Shown here piece by piece: positions 55,736-64,000 of a DNA stretch of 64,000 nucleotides. The DNA lies in assembly GCA_963664465.2 (NCBI GenBank), contig CAXXSU010000008.1, positions 1-64,000 of the forward strand, in the 5' to 3' direction. The DNA comes from CAVOAK01 sp963664465 (GTDB lineage Bacteria > Pseudomonadota > Alphaproteobacteria > UBA8366 > CAVOAK01). The number at the start of each line of letters is the position of its first letter. The stretch's first letter is position 1. The position numbers and the translations under genes were made by a program. The notes beneath the pieces are model-generated. The model had not been told where the DNA came from, did no database searches, and was given only the letters and a program-made list of their open reading frames with translations.

Positions 55736-56560
55736 TTAGTCCCCCTTGCCCTTCGAGACGGCAGCAGCTGCCCGCAGATATATCGGCGCAAATGGCCCCG
55801 CTTGCCGCATCTCGACCTGACCCTGGCGAACAAGTTCTAGGCTTGCCGCAAACGTTGCAGCCAGCATCGACCGCCCGACAATGCCCGGTTGCAAATCTTC
55901 CGGCAAGAACGCAGCGAGACTCGTCCAATTGGGAACCTCGGACACCATGCCCGTAAGCCGCCGCAGGGCCTCTTCCATCGAGAAGAGCTCCATCGGCGCA
56001 ATGTGAAGCGTGGCCGCCGACATCCTGCCGCGTTGATCGGCATAGGCGCGGAGAATGTCAAAGAGTGAGACGTCGATGACGTAGTGCTTGTCCGTCGCGA
56101 ATGTCTCCGGCATGCCGCGCGGGAAGACGTCGCGGCCGAGACGTGGGCGTTCCAGGAGCCGCCGACCGGCCTTTTGCATAGCCTCCAGTCGCTGCAGCTG
56201 GAACCGAAGCATCATCGCGAGTTCCGCTCCGCTGGGCTCTTCCTCACCTGGCGGCGGAGGCAACAACAGTCGAGATTTCAAGTAGGCAAGCCAAGCAGCC
56301 ATCACCAAATAGTCTGCAGCCACCTCAAGCTGCAGCTGACGCATCTCGGTCACGAATGCAAGGTACTGGTCGGCTAAAGCGAGAATCGAAATCTTGGCGA
56401 GATCGAGCTTTTGCTCGCGGGCGAGTGTCAGCAGGACGTCAATCGGCCCCTCATATCCGTCGAGATCGAGCACGAGTTGAGCGTCTCGATGCTCAACGTA
56501 GTCCGGTCGATCGTCTTCGAACGGCTCGACGTCGTCGTTAGGGGTATCAACCGATTGCAT
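55736..56560 (-). CDS. scpA: Segregation and condensation protein A
   Basis: About 274 residues. Kleisin subunit bridging Smc heads in chromosome condensation. DLDGYEGPIDVLLTLAREQKLDLAKISI and LEVAADYLVMAAWLAYLKSRLLLP are diagnostic. ATG 56560 (MQSVDTPNDDVEPFEDD) chosen over an upstream in-frame start at 56590. Forms an operon with scpB. Confidence 0.94.
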   Translation of the reverse strand: MQSVDTPNDDVEPFEDDRPDYVEHRDAQLVLDLDGYEGPIDVLLTLAREQKLDLAKISILALADQYLAFVTEMRQLQLEVAADYLVMAAWLAYLKSRLLLPPPPGEEEPSGAELAMMLRFQLQRLEAMQKAGRRLLERPRLGRDVFPRGMPETFATDKHYVIDVSLFDILRAYADQRGRMSAATLHIAPMELFSMEEALRRLTGMVSEVPNWTSLAAFLPEDLQPGIVGRSMLAATFAASLELVRQGQVEMRQAGPFAPIYLRAAAAVSKGKGD

Positions 56561-56664
56561 ATGCAAACCTAGCAGACCGTTGACCACCAATTACCACATT
56601 CTTCAATCGCGGCAATGGTCGCGTGAACCTGAGCATCGCTCGCAAAGACGAAGCGCACCACACA

Positions 56665-57360
56665 TTATCGCGCACCGGTTAGGACAGTTATTGCATTGGT
56701 TAGAAAATTCACCGGTTCCATGATGAGCCAGACGAAAATATTGAGGTCGGCGCCAACGAATCTGCCAATCGCCGGCAGAATGAAAATGAAAGCGATGATG
56801 ATGAAGAAACCATGCCGTTCGAGCTTAGCGAGCGGTCGGGCGAGCGCATCTGGAAGCAGGCCGACGGCAACCCGCCCGCCGTCAAGCGGCGGCAGCGGCA
56901 GCATGTTGAAGACCGCTAGGACGATATTCAGCACCAACGAGTTCGAGAGGTTTCGCGCTGCCCAAAGCTGCATCGATTCCGGCAAGAAAGCTACAACGTG
57001 GAACAGCAGCGCCGAGATAATCGCCAGACCCAAATTGGTCGCTGGCCCGGCAGCGGCGACGAGAACCATGTCGCGGCGCGGAGACCGCAGCCGGCTGAAA
57101 TTCACGGGTACCGGTTTTGCCCAGCCAAACAGAAACGGTGCGCGCGCAATTACCAGCAACGCCGGCAGGATGATGGTCCCCATCCCGTCGATATGGCGCA
57201 GCGGATTGAAGCTTACGCGGCCCTGCCTATAGGCCGTGTCATCACCAAGTTTCCACGCAACCCAACCGTGAGCCGCCTCGTGCAACGTGATGGCAAGGAG
57301 GATTGGTAACGCCCAGAGCGAAGCGGTGTAGGCAAGCTGAACAAGTATATCCGGACCCAT
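56665..57360 (-). CDS. Site-2 protease family (M50) membrane peptidase
   Basis: 231 residues with about five transmembrane helices. Zinc motif ITLHEAAHGWVAWKLGDD (HExxH form HEAAH) and the second motif FNMLPLPPLDGGR place it in peptidase M50. ATG 57360 follows GAAGGGA. Starts 15 bp after the nagZ stop, in one transcription unit with nagZ, the SPOR protein and argS. Substrate unknown. Confidence 0.9.
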   Translation of the reverse strand: MGPDILVQLAYTASLWALPILLAITLHEAAHGWVAWKLGDDTAYRQGRVSFNPLRHIDGMGTIILPALLVIARAPFLFGWAKPVPVNFSRLRSPRRDMVLVAAAGPATNLGLAIISALLFHVVAFLPESMQLWAARNLSNSLVLNIVLAVFNMLPLPPLDGGRVAVGLLPDALARPLAKLERHGFFIIIAFIFILPAIGRFVGADLNIFVWLIMEPVNFLTNAITVLTGAR

Positions 57361-57374
57361 CGCTAAACTTCCCT

Positions 57375-58421
57375 TCAAGCCCGCGCGAGCAGGGAATCGC
57401 GGCGCTTCACCAAGATATCCGCTGAGGGCAAGGCGTCAGCTTGCGCCGCGCTAAGGAGCTGCTTTGCCGCTGCCCATCGCTGAAGCGCCATGTCGCTGAT
57501 CGGCGCACATGCCGAAGCAAGTGATTTCATTTCGGCCAAGTCGGCGTTGCAGTGGAGCACAATGTCGCATCCGGCCTGCAACGCTGCCACCGACCGCGCA
57601 CCGATTTCGGCATCAATCGCGTCAAGCGCGTGCATGGATATATCGTCGGAGAGCAATAGACCCTTGAATCCGATCTCTTTGCGGATCACGTCTTCGATCA
57701 CCGATGCCGACACCGTCGCCGGCGTCGTGCCATCGATATCGGTGTAGCTGACATGTGCCGTCATCGCCAATGGTATGTCGCGGAGACTGCGAAATGGCAG
57801 AAAATCCAGTTCACCGAGCGCCGACCTCGCCAGCTCGACGATGGGTAAGGCCTGGTGGCTATCGACCGATGCGTGTCCGTGGCCGGGAATGTGTTTGAGG
57901 ACAGGCAGCACGCCGCTCGCCAACATGCCATCGCAGAAAGCGCGACCCAGTTTCGCCACGATTGACGGATCATTCGAAAATGCGCGGTCGCCGATCACCC
58001 CATGCGCTCCGTCGACTGCGAGGTCCAAGACCGGCGCGCAATCGACAGTGATCCCAAGCGCATTAAGTTCATAGGCGATCAGGCATGCCTGCGCGTAAAC
58101 CGCCTCACACGCAGCCTCTGCACTGTCTTGAGCAAGCCTGCCAAACCGCGCCGCTGGCGGAAATTCCGCCCAGTGTGGCGGTCCGAGTCGCGCCACGCGG
58201 CCGCCCTCCTGATCGATGAATATAGGCGCGTCACTTCGTCCCGCCGCAGCGCGAAGTTGACCGACGAGCACTCCTACCTGGTCCGGAGCTTCGATATTGC
58301 GGCTGAATAGGATGAAGCCGAAGGGCGCGCACCGCTCGAAGAACGCAGCCTCGTCCGCACCGAGCGTTGGGCCGGCGCATCCGAAAATGACGGCAAGCGG
58401 TCCCGAGCTAGGGTTGGACAA
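57375..58421 (-). CDS. nagZ: Beta-N-acetylhexosaminidase (glycoside hydrolase 3)
   Basis: About 348 residues from TTG 58421, the start nearest to the conserved region PLAVIFGCAGPTLGADEAAFF. Removes GlcNAc from cell-wall muropeptides during recycling. The NagZ signature PVLKHIPGHGHASVDSHQALP carries the His of the flexible loop, and GLLLSDDISMHALD the catalytic Asp. The start overlaps the end of the SPOR gene by 14 bp. Cytoplasmic. Confidence 0.93.
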   Translation of the reverse strand: MSNPSSGPLAVIFGCAGPTLGADEAAFFERCAPFGFILFSRNIEAPDQVGVLVGQLRAAAGRSDAPIFIDQEGGRVARLGPPHWAEFPPAARFGRLAQDSAEAACEAVYAQACLIAYELNALGITVDCAPVLDLAVDGAHGVIGDRAFSNDPSIVAKLGRAFCDGMLASGVLPVLKHIPGHGHASVDSHQALPIVELARSALGELDFLPFRSLRDIPLAMTAHVSYTDIDGTTPATVSASVIEDVIRKEIGFKGLLLSDDISMHALDAIDAEIGARSVAALQAGCDIVLHCNADLAEMKSLASACAPISDMALQRWAAAKQLLSAAQADALPSADILVKRRDSLLARA

Positions 58422-59286
58422 CCAGACACCCCACCTTGCGCTGCTTGAGCTTCTCGCATAGCGCGCTGGCCGCCTCACGGCTTGGCAGCGGTCCGGCCTG
58501 AACCCGGTAAAACGTACCCCGGCTGCCGAGATCCGCACGAAACACGACCAGCGTGAGGCTTCCGAGAATATCCTTGTGCTGTTCTGAACGTCGGCTCCAC
58601 TCGATGTTCGCCGCTTCCGGGTTGGTCATCGAGGCAATCTGAATACGAAATGCCGACTTCGTGACGACCTGGGGCGATGCTGCGGCTGCCGGCACTGGTG
58701 GCTTCGCTGCGTCGACAGACAAAGCAGCCGTTTGTTGAGGTTGAGTTGCCAATCTTGCCGGCGGAGAAACGGCTTTGGGTGCTGCCGGTGGCGTCGCCGC
58801 CGCAACAGACGCGGCCGACGGCACCGGTGGCGGCAGAGTAGCAACGGATTGATCGGCACTCGCGATGGCGGCGGGGACCGAAAGCTTTGGCGGCGCCACC
58901 GGCACTGCGGCCGGAGGCGGCGGCGCGCTCACCGTGGGCTTTGGTAGCGGTGTTTCAGGTGGCGGTAGCAATCGTTCTACGACTTCACCGACCTGTTGCT
59001 TACCAATCTGGTTGTAAACAAGCTTGTCCTGGTGTGGCACCTCCAGCCCGCCGGGACTTTGCGGTGGCACTTTGCTCGGACCCACGGCCCTCAAGACCGG
59101 CGCAGACTCTTCGCTGCCTTCTTGGATGCCCTGATTGTAGGCGTAAACCACGATCACGGCGAAACTCATCAGGGCGATGAAGGCGACAATCGCCGGTAGG
59201 AGCTTTGATGATTTTTTCGCCAGCGCAGCAGTCTTGCCATCAATCTCCGCGAGTTCGGCGTCCAGCGAATCAAAATCGGACGGCAT
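58408..59286 (-). CDS. SPOR-domain membrane protein
   Basis: 292 residues. A short cytoplasmic segment (to about residue 25) precedes one transmembrane helix (LPAIVAFIALMSFAVIVVYA). A long Pro/Ala-rich periplasmic linker leads to a C-terminal SPOR domain (SAFRIQIASMTNPEAANIEW and FYRVQAGPLPSREAASALCE) that binds denuded peptidoglycan at division sites. Start ATG 59286 shares bases with the argS stop (TGATG). Likely a cell-division or cell-wall protein, as for DedD/FtsN-like proteins. Confidence 0.88.
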   Translation of the reverse strand: MPSDFDSLDAELAEIDGKTAALAKKSSKLLPAIVAFIALMSFAVIVVYAYNQGIQEGSEESAPVLRAVGPSKVPPQSPGGLEVPHQDKLVYNQIGKQQVGEVVERLLPPPETPLPKPTVSAPPPPAAVPVAPPKLSVPAAIASADQSVATLPPPVPSAASVAAATPPAAPKAVSPPARLATQPQQTAALSVDAAKPPVPAAAASPQVVTKSAFRIQIASMTNPEAANIEWSRRSEQHKDILGSLTLVVFRADLGSRGTFYRVQAGPLPSREAASALCEKLKQRKVGCLVVQP

Positions 59287-61040
59287 CAACGCATCTCCTC
59301 TACCGGCGCGACACCCATTATCCCAAGCCCCGACGCAATCACCGTTTCAACTCCCCTGACCAGGGCAAGGCGTGCGGCCGTTAACGTCTCATCCTCCTCG
59401 ACGATGAAGCGCAAGGATGGCTCATCCTTGCCCTTTGTCCAAAGTCCATGAAATGCCGCTGCAAGATCATAAAGGTAGAATGCCACCCTGTGTGGCTCAT
59501 GAGCCTCCGCCGCCGCCTCGACGAGCTGGGGCCAAGCCGCCAGCGTCTTGATGAGACCAAGCTCCGACTCATCCGTCAAGCGGCCGAGATCGGCGGCAGC
59601 CAGCGCTTCACATTCGATATCGATTCGCTCGAAGGCAGCCTTCGCCATTCGCAACACCGACCGGCAGCGCGCGTGCGCATACTGCACATAAAAGACCGGA
59701 TTCTCGCGCGATTGTTCGGTCGCCTGCGTCAGATCGAACTCTAGCTGCGCGTCATTCCTGCGCGTCAGCATGATGAAGCGCACAACGTCGCGTCCAACCC
59801 GGTCGACAAGATCCTGCAGCGTGATGAATGTGCCCGCGCGCTTCGACATCTTCACGGGTTGCCCACGCTCCATCAGTTTAACGATCTGACAAATCTTCAC
59901 GTCGACGACCGCTTGGCCGTCGGTCAAAGCTTTCATGGCAGCCTGCATACGCTTGACGTATCCGCCGTGATCCGCGCCCCAGACGTTGATCAGCGTTGGC
60001 GATCCGCGTTGAAACTTGTCCAGATGATAGGCGATGTCGGCCGCGAAATAAGTCCAGCTGCCATCCGATTTCTTGAGCGGCCGGTCCGTGTCGTCGCCAA
60101 ACGTAGTCGCCTTGAATAGCGTCTGCGGCCGCGGCTCCCAGTCTTCAGGTTGCTTGCCCTTGGGCGCTTCCAGCGTTCCCGTATAGAGAAGTCCCTTTTC
60201 TTCGAGGATTTTGAGCGCCTGATCCACGCGACCGGCATCGACGATTGCCCGTTCCGATGTAAACACATCATGACGGACACCGAGTCGATCTAGGTCGCTA
60301 ACGATCAGCGCCATCATCCGATCGACGGCAAACTCGCGAATCTCGGCAAGCCACTCCTGTTCCGGTTTGCCACGCCAACGATCCGCATGTTTCTCGGCGA
60401 GATCGCGCCCAATGGGTACCAAATAGTCGCCAGGGTAGAGATTATCGGGAAATGGCCCGATGTCCTCGCCCAGCGCCTCGCAGTAGCGCAGAAAAACGGA
60501 GCGCGCGAGCGCGTCGACCTGAGCGCCCGCATCGTTGACATAGTATTCGCGGCGCACTTCGTAGCCCGCTTTTTCCAACAGCAAGCAAAGCGCATCGCCG
60601 ACAACCGCGCCGCGGGCATGGCCAACATGCAGCGGTCCGGTCGGATTCGTTGAGACAAACTCGACATTGACGTGCTGACCACGCCCGATTTCCGAGTCAC
60701 CGTACGCCACACCGGTACGCAGAATTGCACCCAGGCAATCGCGCCATACCTCATCGGTCAGCCGCGCATTGATAAAGCCGGGACCAGCGACCTCCGCTAC
60801 ACATACCAACGGAGAATCCGTCAGGTGTTCGCTAATCAAAGCGGCGAGATCACGCGGCTTCATAGCGGCGGGCTTGGCCAGAACCAAGGCCGCGTTGGTC
60901 GAAAGGTCGCCGTGCGCGGGGTCACGCGGCGCTTCGACGCTGATGCTTGAGGAATCGAGACCCGAAGGCACCATGCCTGCCTCGGCTAATCTTTCGATCA
61001 ACTCCTCAATTTTATCTCGAAACGTATTGTAAATATTCAT
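59286..61040 (-). CDS. argS: Arginine--tRNA ligase
   Basis: 584 residues. Class I synthetase: HIGH motif in FVSTNPTGPLHVGHARGAVVGD. The N-terminal additional domain binds the tRNA elbow. The KMSK-type loop reads PVKMSKRAGTFITL. A C-terminal helical anticodon domain ends APVEEMR. Starts at ATG 61040, overlapping the dgt stop. Normal length. Confidence 0.96.
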   Translation of the reverse strand: MNIYNTFRDKIEELIERLAEAGMVPSGLDSSSISVEAPRDPAHGDLSTNAALVLAKPAAMKPRDLAALISEHLTDSPLVCVAEVAGPGFINARLTDEVWRDCLGAILRTGVAYGDSEIGRGQHVNVEFVSTNPTGPLHVGHARGAVVGDALCLLLEKAGYEVRREYYVNDAGAQVDALARSVFLRYCEALGEDIGPFPDNLYPGDYLVPIGRDLAEKHADRWRGKPEQEWLAEIREFAVDRMMALIVSDLDRLGVRHDVFTSERAIVDAGRVDQALKILEEKGLLYTGTLEAPKGKQPEDWEPRPQTLFKATTFGDDTDRPLKKSDGSWTYFAADIAYHLDKFQRGSPTLINVWGADHGGYVKRMQAAMKALTDGQAVVDVKICQIVKLMERGQPVKMSKRAGTFITLQDLVDRVGRDVVRFIMLTRRNDAQLEFDLTQATEQSRENPVFYVQYAHARCRSVLRMAKAAFERIDIECEALAAADLGRLTDESELGLIKTLAAWPQLVEAAAEAHEPHRVAFYLYDLAAAFHGLWTKGKDEPSLRFIVEEDETLTAARLALVRGVETVIASGLGIMGVAPVEEMR

Positions 61041-62236
61041 TTTTCTAAAATATCTACACCAAATATTCTGGCATGTTTATCGAACGCGTAGCGATCGGTC
61101 ATACCGGCAATATAATCGGCGACGATGCGGGCTGTCGCCGCCGATTTGGGTGCGGTGGCGGCTTCGTTCCACTCGCTCGGCATGAGGGAGGGTTGCTCAA
61201 GCATGCGCTCGAACAGATCGGTCACGACGTGACGCGTCACCTCTCTCATGCGCGCGACCGATTCGTGCCGGTACAAATGTTTGTACAAAAATGATTTGAG
61301 ACGCCGATCTGCCTCCGACATCTCGGCCGAGAATGCGACAACCGGTTGCCTCGCGGCCCGTATGTCTTCAACCGACCGCGGGTTCAGCTCTTCGATCCGG
61401 CGTCTGGATTCATCCAGCACATCGTTTACCATACCATTGATCAGCCGGCGTACCGCCTCGTGGATCAAACGCGAACGCTCAATGTCGGGATACTTTTCGC
61501 GTACCGCGCGAACGACTACGGCGACATGCGGCACCTGAGTCAAATCGTCGATGCTGAACAAGCCTGCCCGGAGACCATCGTCGATATCGTGGTTGTTGTA
61601 AGCGATGTCATCGGCAAGTGCGGCTACCTGAGCTTCTGGTCCAGCGAAGCTATATAGTTCCAAATCATTGATTTTATTGTATTCACCTAGCGTCAGCGGC
61701 AAATCCACGGCCTCCACACGATGCGCATCGGTCGCATGGCCGTGCGTCTTCGGCACCACTGGCCCATTGTGCTTGGCAATCCCCTCAATCGTCTCCCAGG
61801 TCAAGTTAAGGCCGTCGAACTCGGCATACCGTTTCTCAAGCTTTACCAGGATGCGTAGCGTCTGATCGTTGTGATCGAAGCCGCCGTAGGGCTGCATGAC
61901 CGAGTTCAGCGCGTCTTCGCCAGTATGGCCAAACGGCGTATGGCCAAAGTCATGTGCCAGGGCCAATGCCTCGGCCAGATCTTCGTTCAGCGACAGACTA
62001 CGGCACAAACCGCGGGCAATTTGTGAAACCTCGATGCTGTGGGTCAACCGCGTCCGGTAATGATCGCCCTCGGTACTGACGAAGACTTGCGTCTTGTGCA
62101 TGAGCCGGCGGAAGGCCGTGGAATGTATGATGCGGTCGCGGTCGCGCTGGAAGACGCTTCTCGTTGTGCTCTCTGGCTCAGGGTGAAGGCGTCCTCGGCT
62201 TTCCTCCGGCCGGCTGGCGTAGGGTGTGCCGCTCAT
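61037..62236 (-). CDS. dgt: Deoxyguanosinetriphosphate triphosphohydrolase-like protein
   Basis: About 399 residues from ATG 62236 (MSGTPYASRPEESRGRLHPE); an upstream in-frame start at 62296 is less typical. HD-domain enzyme that hydrolyses dGTP and other dNTPs. HD ligands are in HYRTRLTHSIEVSQIARG and ALAHDFGHTPFGHTGEDAL. The type-2 dGTPase layout is usual next to erpA and argS in alphaproteobacteria. Intact. Confidence 0.93.
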   Translation of the reverse strand: MSGTPYASRPEESRGRLHPEPESTTRSVFQRDRDRIIHSTAFRRLMHKTQVFVSTEGDHYRTRLTHSIEVSQIARGLCRSLSLNEDLAEALALAHDFGHTPFGHTGEDALNSVMQPYGGFDHNDQTLRILVKLEKRYAEFDGLNLTWETIEGIAKHNGPVVPKTHGHATDAHRVEAVDLPLTLGEYNKINDLELYSFAGPEAQVAALADDIAYNNHDIDDGLRAGLFSIDDLTQVPHVAVVVRAVREKYPDIERSRLIHEAVRRLINGMVNDVLDESRRRIEELNPRSVEDIRAARQPVVAFSAEMSEADRRLKSFLYKHLYRHESVARMREVTRHVVTDLFERMLEQPSLMPSEWNEAATAPKSAATARIVADYIAGMTDRYAFDKHARIFGVDILEK

Positions 62237-62367
62237 GCGCCGGAGATTACGCGTCGGTCGCGGCAAAATACAACGATCCCGTGTGGGCAGATGCAAAACT
62301 CCCGGGAATCTTGGCGATGAGGCGGGCCGGCGATGGTCTCCAGGGATTGAATATCGCGCAGATAGGA

Positions 62368-62395
62368 TTACATATCACTTTGGAGTCGTTATAAT
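62368..62395 (+). promoter_or_regulatory. Candidate promoter for erpA
   Basis: TTACAT (62368-62373), 16-bp spacer, TATAAT (62390-62395), 33 bases before the erpA start in the divergent dgt/erpA gap. Confidence 0.45.
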
Positions 62396-62428
62396 GAGCG
62401 CGGCAAAGAGCTGGCCCGGATTAGACTG

Positions 62429-62797
62429 ATGACCGATCCATTTGCTGTTGAGCGAGTCGAAAGCGAGCGCGCGATTACCGTCTCGGTAAACGCCGTCAAG
62501 CGCATCGAGGCGATCCTCGAATCCGAGGAGGCGCCGAACCAGGCATTGCGCGTGACCGTGTCCGGCGGCGGATGTTCCGGCTACCAGTACGGTTTTAAAC
62601 TCGACGACACGGTGGCGGAGGATGATCGCGTCTTCGAGCGCGACGGCGTCAAGGTAATCGTCGACGATATCTCGCTCGATCTTCTGGCGGGGTCGGAAAT
62701 CGATTATGTCGACGACCTCATCGGGTCGTATTTCCAGGTGCGCAACCCGAACGCCACCGCTTCCTGTGGCTGCGGCACATCATTCGCAATCGGCTAG
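62429..62797 (+). CDS. erpA: A-type iron-sulfur cluster carrier (ErpA/IscA family)
   Basis: 122 residues. Carries Fe-S clusters to apoproteins. Three ligand cysteines are present: VSGGGCSGYQYGF and ASCGCGTSFAIG. Start ATG 62429. A strong terminator follows. Divergent from dgt; xthA is downstream. Confidence 0.94.
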   Translation: MTDPFAVERVESERAITVSVNAVKRIEAILESEEAPNQALRVTVSGGGCSGYQYGFKLDDTVAEDDRVFERDGVKVIVDDISLDLLAGSEIDYVDDLIGSYFQVRNPNATASCGCGTSFAIG

Positions 62798-62819
62798 CCG
62801 TCAATTTCACAAGTCGAAA

Positions 62820-62844
62820 CGGGCCCGCTTCGCGCGGGCCTTTT
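62820..62844 (+). terminator. Rho-independent terminator after erpA
   Basis: GGCCCGC / GCGGGCC stem with loop TTCGC, followed by TTTT. Confidence 0.88.
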
Positions 62845-62896
62845 GCGTTGTTATAGTAGCGATTCAGAATTGCACAGACCCCATGGAGTGCCCGCG

Positions 62897-63676
62897 ATGA
62901 AGATCGCTACGTTCAATGTGAACTCGGTCAAAGCCCGCCTGCCGCGGGTCATCGAATGGCTTATCGAGGCGGCCCCGGATGTAGCGCTCCTGCAAGAAAT
63001 CAAAACCCAAACCAAAGCGTTTCCTTACTTGGAAATCGAAGCTCTGGGCTACAACACGGCGATTTTTGGCCAGAAATCCTATAACGGCGTCGCCATCCTA
63101 TCGAAACGGCCGATCGAAGACGTGCAGGAGGGGCTGCCCGGTGACCCGAGCGACGACCAGGCCCGCTACCTTGAGGCAACGGTCGATGGCTTGCGGGTCG
63201 CTTCGATCTACCTGCCGAACGGCAACCCCGTCGAATCCGACAAATATCCATACAAATTGGCCTGGATGGAGCGCCTGATTGCCCATGTGAGCGAGACGTT
63301 GCTGCCATCAGAACAACCCTTTGCGCTTGGCGGCGACTACAACGTCATTCCCGCCGACGGCGATGTTTACGATCCGGCTGGCTGGGCTGACGATGCCCTG
63401 TGCCGCCCGGATACAAGGGCAAATTTCCGCGCCCTTCTGCATCTTGGACTGACCGAGGCGTGGCGGGCCCTCCATGGGGAAATTGGCGAATACAGTTTTT
63501 GGGATTACCAGCGTGGCCGCTGGCCGCGCGACGAAGGTCTGCGCATCGACCACTTTCTGCTCTCTCCGCATGCTGCCGACCGCCTGGTCGCTTGCGAGAT
63601 CGACCGCACACCACGCGGCAAGGAGAAGGCTTCCGACCACACCCCGGTTTGGTGTGAGATTGCCGACGCGGCGTAG
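62897..63676 (+). CDS. xthA: Exodeoxyribonuclease III
   Basis: 259 residues. AP endonuclease and 3'-5' exonuclease in base-excision repair. KIATFNVNSVKARLPRVIEW at the N-terminus, the metal Glu in LLQEIKTQ, GGDYNVIPADGDVYDP and the C-terminal KASDHTPVWCEI with the catalytic Asp-His. ATG 62897; a longer open frame begins before the terminator and is unlikely. Confidence 0.95.
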   Translation: MKIATFNVNSVKARLPRVIEWLIEAAPDVALLQEIKTQTKAFPYLEIEALGYNTAIFGQKSYNGVAILSKRPIEDVQEGLPGDPSDDQARYLEATVDGLRVASIYLPNGNPVESDKYPYKLAWMERLIAHVSETLLPSEQPFALGGDYNVIPADGDVYDPAGWADDALCRPDTRANFRALLHLGLTEAWRALHGEIGEYSFWDYQRGRWPRDEGLRIDHFLLSPHAADRLVACEIDRTPRGKEKASDHTPVWCEIADAA

Positions 63677-63696
63677 CGGCGCCAGCGTGTGGCATT

Positions 63697-64000
63697 TCAG
63701 GCCGCGCCTGGCCGCAGCCGAACGCCTGGACGCAACTTGCGAAAGTCAAGCTTAGCGGGATCGGCATGGCAAGGACCCGGCGCCTCGACGAGGATGATAT
63801 GCTCGGCAATCGGCTGGAAATCGGCACGGAAATGCACCGAACTCTTCAGGACCAGAATAGATTCCCGCTCTGGCTCGATTCCCAAATGGCGGAATATCGA
63901 CTGATCCGCCGCTTGCATTTTCACTGAGCTCACGACAATGCGCACGCCGGCGATTTCCAGGAGTGCCATCGGTCCAAGATCTATCCGCGCACCTAAATAC
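63697..64000 (-). CDS. M81 (MlrC-like) metallopeptidase, C-terminal part, 5' end outside window
   Basis: The last 100 residues of an MlrC C-terminal domain, as in microcystinase C and other M81 proteins. The frame enters from the window edge as YLGARIDLGPMALLEIAGVR. It continues IVVSSVKMQAADQSIFRHLG, VLKSSVHFRADFQPIAEHII and ends GVRLRPGAA. The methionine at 63969 is internal, not a start. Family likely; substrate unknown. Confidence 0.75.
   Translation of the reverse strand, partial: YLGARIDLGPMALLEIAGVRIVVSSVKMQAADQSIFRHLGIEPERESILVLKSSVHFRADFQPIAEHIILVEAPGPCHADPAKLDFRKLRPGVRLRPGAA

Overview
The window is a high-GC chromosomal segment of an alphaproteobacterium, most like Rhodospirillales or a related lineage. 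The evidence is the gene order tatABC-serS-surE-pcm-M23 peptidase-DUF815-yajC-secDF-Mth938, an ssb/uvrA/gyrA/coaD block, and the protein sequences themselves. No rRNA, tRNA or CRISPR array was recognised.

Left end (1-8.3 kb) is a decayed, insertion-sequence-rich island. Three different IS types (IS4-like, IS1182-like, IS5-like) sit among broken catabolic genes: a Rieske ring-hydroxylating oxygenase alpha subunit, an NMT1/THI5-like substrate-binding protein, an alpha/beta hydrolase, a VOC-fold protein and a MerR-HTH/PAS regulator. Nearly every gene here carries single-base frameshifts; only the IS5-type transposase is intact. This could be real decay or locally poor sequence.

8.4-25.3 kb is an intact accessory metabolic region. 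A reverse-strand cluster holds two closely related Rieske oxygenases that bracket hyuB-hyuA (hydantoinase/oxoprolinase), an FAD amine oxidase and an MmgE/PrpD protein. Divergent from it are a LysR regulator and an M19-dipeptidase-like protein with altered metal ligands. An ADP-ribosylglycohydrolase-like protein lacking the canonical metal motifs and a TTC38-like TPR protein lie at the other end. This looks like a catabolic system for an N-substituted or cyclic-amide compound; the substrate is unknown. Small hydrophobic proteins and an MFS transporter with an in-frame stop follow.

25.4-42 kb carries housekeeping and conserved genes: a YqgE paralogue with a signal-like N-terminus, a TPR protein, coaD, gyrA, ssb, a GFA protein, uvrA, a flavin disulfide reductase (disrupted by a duplication containing 30-31 bp of the IS1182 transposase), an MBL hydrolase, a deaminase, an adenylate cyclase, trmFO and a tandem pair of small secreted proteins.

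42-64 kb carries a NDUFAF6-like protein, an HpnE-like flavoprotein, a PuuD-like membrane protein, a NDUFAF3-like protein, secF-secD-yajC, a DUF815 ATPase, an M23 lipoprotein, pcm-surE-serS, tatCBA, scpBA, an M50 protease, nagZ, a SPOR protein, argS and dgt. Divergent from dgt are erpA and xthA. The 3' part of an M81 metallopeptidase ends the window.
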